Assembly (NCBI GenBank): GCA_934463345.1
Contig: CAKSJL010000028.1
Span: forward strand, 1-20,146
DNA from: an uncultured Oscillospiraceae bacterium
GTDB taxonomy: Bacteria > Bacillota > Clostridia > Oscillospirales > Ruminococcaceae
Reading direction: 5' to 3'
DNA: 20,146 bases
Made by a program: the position numbers and the translations under genes. The notes beneath the pieces were generated by a model. That model ran no database searches. It saw only the letters and a list, made by a program, of their open reading frames with translations, and was not told the origin of the DNA. Below, piece by piece: positions 15,075-20,146 of the stretch (positions within the stretch are counted from its first letter, which is position 1; each line of letters begins with the position of its first letter).

Positions 15075-15591
15075 AATACACATAGGAATGAGAATATGGA
15101 AAACCGTCCTTGCGGTTTTCATCTGTGCCGTTATGGGCATGATATTTGATATACACCCCTTTTACAGTATGATTGCAGCCGTCCTGTGCATGCAGGCAAC
15201 AACAAGCGAAAGCATAAAAAAGGGAATAGTAAGATGCATTGGAACTCTCATAGGCGGACTTGCGGCTGTTCTCATTCTGCTTGTTATAGATTTCACGCCG
15301 CTTGTTCCGTTCTCATTTTTCTATTATGTACTGATAAGTCTTTGCATCGCTCCCGTTATATATCTTACAGTAATGATAAATCGTGAAGCAAGCGCATTTA
15401 TAGCCTGCGTTGTATTTTTGAGCATCGTTTTGTCGCATTATGAAGCGGAAAATCACTATCTTTTCGCTCTTCAGCGAATGCTTGAAACGATTGCGGGAAT
15501 ACTCACAGCAGTACTTATAAATAAATTTATAAGAAATCCGGAAAAACACAAAAAATCCGAAAGCGAGGAATCCGAAAATGAAAATATATAA
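15046..15591 (+). CDS. Aromatic acid exporter-like (ArAE/FUSC) membrane protein
   Basis: A 181-residue integral membrane protein resembling the short ArAE_1/FUSC family of Gram-positives. About five or six hydrophobic segments are visible: near 18-34, 40-50, 64-82, 89-110, 115-128 and 145-160. The pattern [14 protein letters not shown] then a charged loop and [10 protein letters not shown] is typical. A short charged tail ends the protein; the long cytoplasmic domain of some relatives is absent. It overlaps cysE by 29 bases and cysS by 14, so it is translated within the cysteine-regulated message. The ATG at 15046 has GAGG about 10 bases upstream; an ATG at 15088 would cut into the N-terminus. 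The substrate is unknown; the location hints at export of a cysteine-related metabolite, which is only inference. Confidence 0.82.
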   Translation: MSLKRIQIPKIHIGMRIWKTVLAVFICAVMGMIFDIHPFYSMIAAVLCMQATTSESIKKGIVRCIGTLIGGLAAVLILLVIDFTPLVPFSFFYYVLISLCIAPVIYLTVMINREASAFIACVVFLSIVLSHYEAENHYLFALQRMLETIAGILTAVLINKFIRNPEKHKKSESEESENENI

Positions 15592-16975
15592 TACTCTTAC
15601 CGGAAAAAAAGAAGAATTTGTGCCAATAAATGAAGGAAAAGCAGGAATATATGTCTGCGGTCCGACAGTCTACAACTATATCCACATAGGAAATGCACGC
15701 CCGATATGTGTTTTTGACGTTTTCAGACGTTATCTTGAATTCAGAGGATATGAAGTCAAATTCATTCAGAATTATACTGACGTAAACGACAAAATAATAA
15801 AACAGGCTGAAAAGGAAGGCTCAACTCCTGAGGAAACTGCACTGAAATACATTGGAGAGTATGAAAAGGACGCAAGGGGACTTAACGTTCGTCCGGCTGA
15901 TGTTCACCCGAAAGTTTCCCTATACATGGATAAGATCATCGACATGATAGAAACATTGGTTGAAAAGGGATATGCTTACGAGTCAAACGGCGATGTATAT
16001 TACCGGACAAGAAAATTCAAAGGCTACGGAAAGCTTTCAAAACAATCGCTTGATGACCTTATTGCAGGCGCAAGAGTAGAAGTCAGCGACATAAAGGAAG
16101 ATCCGCTTGATTTTGCGCTCTGGAAATCCGCAGGCGAGGATGAACAGCACTGGGATTCTCCATGGGGAAAGGGACGTCCGGGCTGGCACATTGAATGCTC
16201 CGCCATGGCAAAGGACTGTATAGGCGATACCATAGATATTCACTGCGGCGGAAAGGATCTTGTTTTCCCTCATCATGAAAACGAAATTGCGCAGTCAGAA
16301 GCGGCAACCGGAAAAACGTTTGCAAACTACTGGATGCACAACGGACACATTAACATTGACAACAAAAAAATGTCAAAGTCCGCAAATAACTTCTTCCTTA
16401 CAAGAGATGTTGCCGAAAAATATGGCTACGAAACTATTCGTTACCTTATGATACAGGCTCATTACAGAATGCCGATGAACTATACCGCAGACCTGCTTGA
16501 TTCCTGCAAGGCTTCGCTCGAAAGACTCTATAACTGCCGCAACGGACTTGACAGAGCTATTGCCGCAGCAAAAAGCGGTGAAGTTTCCGCACAGGCTCAC
16601 GAAGGCTTTGAAAAGAGAAAAGCACAGTTTATAGAAGCAATGGACGACGACCTCAACACAGCAGACGGTCTTACGGCTGTCTTTGAGCTTGTTCGTGATT
16701 TAAACACGATGTCAGCGGACAACAGCACATCCAGAGAACAGCTTGAAGAGGGCGCAGAGATTTTTGATACGCTTACAGGCGTTCTGGGACTTCTCTACAA
16801 CAGAGATAAAAGCGAAGAGATCCCTCAGGAAGTAAAAGAGCTTGTTGCAAAAAGAGCAGATGCCAGAAAGGCAAAGGATTTCGCTCTTGCAGACAAAATA
16901 AGAGACGAAATTGCAGCTCTGGGTTATACAGTAAAGGAAACAAGACAGGGAACAGAAATAACCAAGGTGAATTGA
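15578..16975 (+). CDS. cysS: Cysteinyl-tRNA synthetase
   Basis: Charges tRNA-Cys with cysteine. The 465-residue class I synthetase is full length. The ATP-binding motif HIGN is at 36-39 and KMSKS at 264-268. The catalytic zinc ligands that select cysteine are recognisable as Cys27 (VCGPTVYN), Cys207 (HIECSAM), His232 and Glu236 (FPHHENEIAQSE). The C-terminal helical region contains the usual KAKDFALADKIRDEIAALG segment. GAGGA lies about 8 bases before the ATG, and the start overlaps the membrane protein by 14 bases. Its product determines the tRNA charging level read by the T-box upstream, so the operon is a feedback loop. The cyclophilin-like gene follows after 7 bases. Confidence 0.98.
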   Translation: MKIYNTLTGKKEEFVPINEGKAGIYVCGPTVYNYIHIGNARPICVFDVFRRYLEFRGYEVKFIQNYTDVNDKIIKQAEKEGSTPEETALKYIGEYEKDARGLNVRPADVHPKVSLYMDKIIDMIETLVEKGYAYESNGDVYYRTRKFKGYGKLSKQSLDDLIAGARVEVSDIKEDPLDFALWKSAGEDEQHWDSPWGKGRPGWHIECSAMAKDCIGDTIDIHCGGKDLVFPHHENEIAQSEAATGKTFANYWMHNGHINIDNKKMSKSANNFFLTRDVAEKYGYETIRYLMIQAHYRMPMNYTADLLDSCKASLERLYNCRNGLDRAIAAAKSGEVSAQAHEGFEKRKAQFIEAMDDDLNTADGLTAVFELVRDLNTMSADNSTSREQLEEGAEIFDTLTGVLGLLYNRDKSEEIPQEVKELVAKRADARKAKDFALADKIRDEIAALGYTVKETRQGTEITKVN

Positions 16976-16982
16976 GGACAGA

Positions 16983-17789
16983 ATGCTTAGCAGAAGATTT
17001 AGATTTATACTGATGGGACTTGTCGCAGTGTCGGCATTCAGCTTTGCTGCGGTTTCATGCGTTAACTTCATGGAACAGAACAGCGACAGCTATATTGATA
17101 TGCAGAATCTTGAACTTGTCCAGAAAGAAACGCCTGATGACAGTGCGCCTGTTGCCGTTATAAAAACCTCAATGGGGGAGATAAAGGCTGTCTTATATCC
17201 GGAATATGCTCCAAAAGCAGTCGAAAATTTCACGAAACTTGCCGAGGACGGTTATTATGACAACACCTACGTTTTCAAGTCGGAACCGGGAATATACTTT
17301 GGTGCCGGAAGTCCTGAAAAGGACGGTAGTCTTGGAGATAAACAGGGTAAAACAAACGAAAACATTGAACAGGAAATACATCAGAATCTGTGGCCTTTCA
17401 AGGGCGCTCTGTGCAGTACTGTAACGGGACAGGAAAAGGGTTTCTTTAAAAATCTCAGCGGAAAAGCAAAGAAATTAAACGGAAGCCGTTTTGCCGTACT
17501 CAACAGCGTTGAATTCACAGACGATTTCAAAAGCGAGCTGCTCGGCACTTCAAAGGACAATACGACTATTGCAGACGCTTTTATTGAACTTGGCGGCGTT
17601 CCGAATCTTTCCCAGAAAATTACGATATTTGGTCAGACCTATGAAGGCTTTGACATAATTGACAAACTCACAGGTCTTGAAACAGACGGTGATTCAAAAG
17701 TACCCGTTGATGATGTAATGATAGAAACTGTAGATATCTCAACCTACGGTGAAGAAAAGCCACAGGATAATGAGAACCTGTCCACATAG
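16983..17789 (+). CDS. Membrane-anchored cyclophilin-like protein with degenerate active site
   Basis: A 268-residue exported protein with a cyclophilin fold. The N-terminus (MLSRRFRFIL, then a hydrophobic stretch ending in AVSC at 26) is a signal sequence, perhaps a weak lipobox. The domain (about 55-250) keeps fold markers such as IKTSMGEIKAVLYPEYAPKAVENFTKLAEDGYYDN and the C-terminal FGQTYEGFDIIDKL. The catalytic segment is changed: FHRV-type sequence becomes VFKSEPGIYFGAGSP, losing the essential arginine, and GSQFYIVT becomes GSRFAVLN. A helical insertion (about 145-160) is also present. It is therefore probably not an efficient isomerase. It starts 7 bases after cysS with GAGG overlapping the cysS stop, so it shares T-box control. 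The stop codon lies within a long hairpin. Confidence 0.88.
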   Translation: MLSRRFRFILMGLVAVSAFSFAAVSCVNFMEQNSDSYIDMQNLELVQKETPDDSAPVAVIKTSMGEIKAVLYPEYAPKAVENFTKLAEDGYYDNTYVFKSEPGIYFGAGSPEKDGSLGDKQGKTNENIEQEIHQNLWPFKGALCSTVTGQEKGFFKNLSGKAKKLNGSRFAVLNSVEFTDDFKSELLGTSKDNTTIADAFIELGGVPNLSQKITIFGQTYEGFDIIDKLTGLETDGDSKVPVDDVMIETVDISTYGEEKPQDNENLST

Positions 17790-17820
17790 GAAATTCCGCA
17801 CAAAATTTCTATGTGAACAG
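17778..17820 (+). other. Hairpin over the end of the cyclophilin-like gene
   Basis: Nested arms CTGT, CACATAG and AAATT (17778-17795) pair with AATTT, CTATGTG and ACAG (17804-17820), with one unpaired base or mismatch between blocks and an 8-base loop. It covers the stop codon (17787-17789). No T tract follows, so it may block 3' degradation. Confidence 0.6.
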
Positions 17821-17846
17821 ATTCTAAAACCAAACCGACATAAACC

Positions 17847-17883
17847 AAAGGTTTCGCCAGCTAAAAACTGACGAAACCTTTTT
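17847..17883 (+). terminator. Terminator of the cysteine operon
   Basis: AAAGGTTTCG (17847-17856) pairs perfectly with CGAAACCTTT (17872-17881); inside, CAG/CTG adds three more pairs after a mismatch. The stem runs into five T (17879-17883). On the minus strand the T tract is weaker. Confidence 0.75.
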
Positions 17884-17994
17884 AGAACCCTTCTTCACAA
17901 GGTATGTGTGCGGATTTCCAAGCACAATTTTTAACGCAGTATGCGAAAAAATTTGCTGGAAAGACGTGCGCATACGCTTGTGAAGAAGGGTTCT
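17884..17994. repeat. 111-nt near-continuous inverted repeat (long hairpin)
   Basis: The outer 18 bp are perfect (17884-17901 with 17977-17994; AGAACCCTTCTTCACAAG and its complement). Pairing continues inward: 11 bp including three G-U pairs (17902-17912 with 17965-17975), a tandem G-A mismatch, 6 bp (17915-17920 with 17957-17962), 10 bp with one bulge (17922-17932 with 17947-17956), and CGCA/TGCG closing a GTA loop (17935-17945). It lies between convergent operons and is not coding. No clear target-site duplication or T tract is seen. It could be a decayed MITE, a structured RNA or a strong transcription barrier. Confidence 0.85.
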
Positions 17995-18014
17995 TATATA
18001 TGCTTTTGTTCTTA

Positions 18015-19397
18015 CTATATCTCTCTTTTTGTAAAACCATCCCATGCAGTAAGCAGGAAAATAACCATGTGAACTGCTATTACCGCAATTGCCGCTGTCA
18101 GTGTCTGACCGGCAAACCATGCGTCTCCATGTACAACATCTGACAGGCTGAGATTTGCAAATATCAGGTATCTGCCCCAGTCAAACTGTAACTGCGCAAG
18201 TATCATTGTAACAGTATTTCCGCCCAGAAGCGCCATTACGCTTATGCCTATTGCCATTGCTGAGCTTCTGAAAAGCGAGGATATCGCAAATGCAAGTGAA
18301 CCCATTACAACAAACTTCACGCTTTCTACAAGATAAACCTGTGCGGCATACAAAAATCCTGGAATTTCCTTTACAGTGTCTCCTGAAACGCTTACGAATG
18401 AAGCACCAATATTGTCCGCACCAAAGAAAAGCATTGATGAAAGTATCGAAACTATATATGTTCCGAGCATTGCAATATACCCAAAGCTTATTGCTGTGAA
18501 ATACTTTGAAGAAAGTATCTTCCAGCGTTTTACCGGATTTATCATGAGGAACTTTATTGTTCCAGACGAAAATTCTCCTGAAATTATTCCTCCTGCAACA
18601 ATGATAACTATAACGCTTACAAATGTCACCAGAGCCTTGCTTGTCAGAAACACCGACCAGAAATTGTAACTATCGCTGGACATCCAGCTTGTATTTTCGG
18701 ATATGTCAAATTCTATATTGTGGTCAAGACGATATTCAAGCCTTTTGCAATCTTTTTTAAGCTGCTCCAGCTCTGATGTGTCTGTAAACTGTCCTGCTGT
18801 TTTTTGCGCCTCCATGTCTTCTATCTGCCATTTTGAAGCTTCATATTTCTCTGCAACATTGAATTTCCAGTTTTTATTGTAAGGAGCTATACTATTGTCA
18901 AGACAGTATTTGTAAAGTGACAGTCTGCCGTCTGCATTGTTAATAAGACTTTCTGTACTGTCCGAAAGCTCAATTGCTGTCTGGAAGTAAGTTTTCCAGT
19001 CCTTATTTGCAATAGCAGTATCTATTGTTTTTTCAAGTTCTTCCTTTTTACCGGAAAGTCCGTAATCCGCAGCATTATATTTTATTTCAAACATAATATC
19101 CGCTGCTTCTGTACGCCAGTCATTCGGTATCGCATTATCTATCAGATACTGATTAAGCTCAACTTCTTTTTCCCAGCCGTCAGTTTTTACATCTTTAAGA
19201 TAATTTATCTCCGACTGATAACTCTCTGTTATATCGCTGATATTTTCAGCGCTGCCCTCTGATTCCTTCTGACCTATAACTGCAATTGCGGAAAGTCCGA
19301 CAGCTGACAGGCATAAAAGTATCAGCATAACAATCGTTCCGGTTTTCATCATGAGCTTTATATACTCATTTTTAACTAACCTTATAAACTTACCCAA
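18015..19397 (-). CDS. ABC-2 type transporter permease
   Basis: The membrane subunit paired with the ATPase encoded just upstream. The 460-residue protein has one membrane segment (about 20-42), then about 215 hydrophilic residues rich in Glu, Lys and Trp that should lie outside the cell, then a cluster of about five membrane segments from 265 on. The motif GEFSSGTIKFLMINPVKRWKIL after the second segment is typical of ABC-2 permeases. The outer insert contains heptad-like stretches (for example around ELEQLKKDCKRLEYRL). The start is TTG at 19397, with AGGAGG 8 bases upstream; a GTG at 19406 overlaps that site and is less likely. It overlaps the ATPase end by 8 bases. Relatives export peptides or give antibiotic resistance; the substrate here is unknown. 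Confidence 0.9.
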   Translation of the reverse strand: MGKFIRLVKNEYIKLMMKTGTIVMLILLCLSAVGLSAIAVIGQKESEGSAENISDITESYQSEINYLKDVKTDGWEKEVELNQYLIDNAIPNDWRTEAADIMFEIKYNAADYGLSGKKEELEKTIDTAIANKDWKTYFQTAIELSDSTESLINNADGRLSLYKYCLDNSIAPYNKNWKFNVAEKYEASKWQIEDMEAQKTAGQFTDTSELEQLKKDCKRLEYRLDHNIEFDISENTSWMSSDSYNFWSVFLTSKALVTFVSVIVIIVAGGIISGEFSSGTIKFLMINPVKRWKILSSKYFTAISFGYIAMLGTYIVSILSSMLFFGADNIGASFVSVSGDTVKEIPGFLYAAQVYLVESVKFVVMGSLAFAISSLFRSSAMAIGISVMALLGGNTVTMILAQLQFDWGRYLIFANLSLSDVVHGDAWFAGQTLTAAIAVIAVHMVIFLLTAWDGFTKREI

Positions 19398-20146
19398 TCT
19401 GAACACCTCCTGACTCTGTAAGCTCTATAAACACATCCTCAAGCTTCTTGTTTTCAACCGGTGAAACCGTTCCGAGTCTGATTCCTCCAGAAACAATTTT
19501 TGATGTTACCTCAAAAATCTCTTCCTCTTCATTTTCCTTTGAAAGCTTTATTCTGATATGATTTTCATCCTCTGCCGACTTGTTTTCATCGGCAATAAAG
19601 TCAAGCGCCTTTAATGCACATCCGCAGTCGCTTACTCTTAAAATGTACTCAGCATACTTTCCGGAAGATGAGGAAATCATCTCTTCGACAGTATGAACGC
19701 CCTTCATTGTTCCGTTCACAAGTATTCCAACTCTGTCGCACATAAGCTCCATTTCAGACATAAGATGACTCGAAACAATAACGCAGGTATTCTCCTTATG
19801 CGCAAGATTTTTCAGGATGTCACGCAATTCCTTTATACCGGCAGGATCAAGTCCGTTTGTCGGTTCATCAAGTATCAGGAGCTTCGGACGGTGAAGTATA
19901 GCCTGAGCAACTCCAAGTCGCTGACGCATTCCAAGAGAATACTTCCTTACCTTATCGTTTATCCTGTTTTTCAGTCCTACCAGTTCGACAACCTCGTTTA
20001 TTCTTTTGCTGTCCTTTACGCCCCTCATTCTTGCATACTGCTGAAGATTTTGCATACCAGTCATATACTTGTAAAATTCAGGATTCTCAACAATACCGCC
20101 GACATCAGCCATAGCCGCTTCATAATTTTTGTGCAGACTCTTGCCG
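19390..20146 (-). CDS. ABC transporter ATP-binding protein, BcrA/lantibiotic-export type (5' end outside window)
   Basis: The frame is open to the right edge, so the gene starts beyond it; Walker A is not in the window. Visible parts are the KNYEAAMADVGGIVENPEFY segment, the signature YSLGMRQRLG, Walker B LLILDEPTNGLDP and the H-loop VSSHLMSEMELMCDRVGIL. A C-terminal region of about 80 residues ends VFIELTE. An internal ATG at 20112 is not the real start because coding homology continues upstream of it. The pattern IVENPEFY is frequent in BcrA-like and bacteriocin-export ATPases. It overlaps the permease by 8 bases, so the two form one transporter operon. Any regulator or further permease would be to the right of the window. 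Confidence 0.93.
   Translation of the reverse strand, partial: GKSLHKNYEAAMADVGGIVENPEFYKYMTGMQNLQQYARMRGVKDSKRINEVVELVGLKNRINDKVRKYSLGMRQRLGVAQAILHRPKLLILDEPTNGLDPAGIKELRDILKNLAHKENTCVIVSSHLMSEMELMCDRVGILVNGTMKGVHTVEEMISSSSGKYAEYILRVSDCGCALKALDFIADENKSAEDENHIRIKLSKENEEEEIFEVTSKIVSGGIRLGTVSPVENKKLEDVFIELTESGGVQIG

Noticed and set aside
17884..17994. CRISPR repeat or insertion-sequence end
   Set aside because: There is only one inverted repeat unit with no spacers, no transposase frame nearby and no clear target-site duplication, so neither label is supported.
17904..18143. 79-codon plus-strand frame starting inside the long hairpin
   Set aside because: It lies in the inverted repeat and antisense to the permease gene, and its Cys-rich sequence looks like a chance translation.

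Overview
The window reads as chromosomal DNA of a low-GC Gram-positive anaerobe of the class Clostridia, most likely a Ruminococcus-like member of the Oscillospiraceae. That placement is an inference. It rests on the AT-rich composition, strong AGGAGG-type ribosome binding sites, sigma-A promoters with 17-base spacers, a cysteine T-box riboswitch, and protein variants typical of Clostridia (PssA, Psd, MurA, YycJ/WalJ). I see no tRNA or rRNA gene, no CRISPR array and no recognisable insertion sequence or phage gene.

Left part (1-5250). A promoter at the left edge fires leftwards out of the window. A CNNM/CorC-type membrane protein with a CBS pair (227-1531, minus) is divergent from a three-gene plus-strand operon: a YtrA-like GntR regulator, an ABC ATPase, and a 711-residue permease with a large extracellular C-terminal domain. 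The two face-to-face promoters are only 13 bases apart, and inverted repeats overlapping the GntR promoter suggest autoregulation.

Housekeeping block (5220-10470, all minus). pssA and psd make phosphatidylserine and then phosphatidylethanolamine; they overlap by 4 bases and have their own promoter. Upstream are the WalJ-type metallo-beta-lactamase-fold protein and rlmH, which overlap by one base, then murA (best read from a TTG start) and a lipoprotein cyclophilin with a near-consensus promoter.

Middle (10470-14012). A small Xre-type repressor gene is divergent from a 66-residue unknown ORF. Two copies of a nearly identical 23-bp palindrome lie either side of the repressor gene, one in the shared promoter region and the other in about 340 bases of otherwise empty DNA. 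A P2A-type calcium ATPase follows; its ligand pattern predicts one Ca2+ site.

Cysteine operon (14013-17883, plus). A perfect consensus promoter starts immediately after the ATPase stop codon. It drives a leader of about 380 nt holding a T-box with Cys (UGC) specifier candidates and an antiterminator consistent with tRNA-Cys, then cysE, a short aromatic-acid-exporter-like membrane protein, cysS and a second membrane-anchored cyclophilin whose active-site arginine is missing.

Right part (17790-20146). Between convergent operons lie three consecutive hairpins, the last a 111-nt, almost fully paired inverted repeat with no coding explanation. A minus-strand ABC-2 permease and its ATPase follow, the ATPase running off the right edge without its Walker A motif.

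No wholly new multi-gene system is evident. The strongest uncharacterised signals are the long hairpin, the paired palindromes around the Xre gene, the degenerate cyclophilin in the cysteine T-box operon, and the extra structured leader ahead of the T-box.
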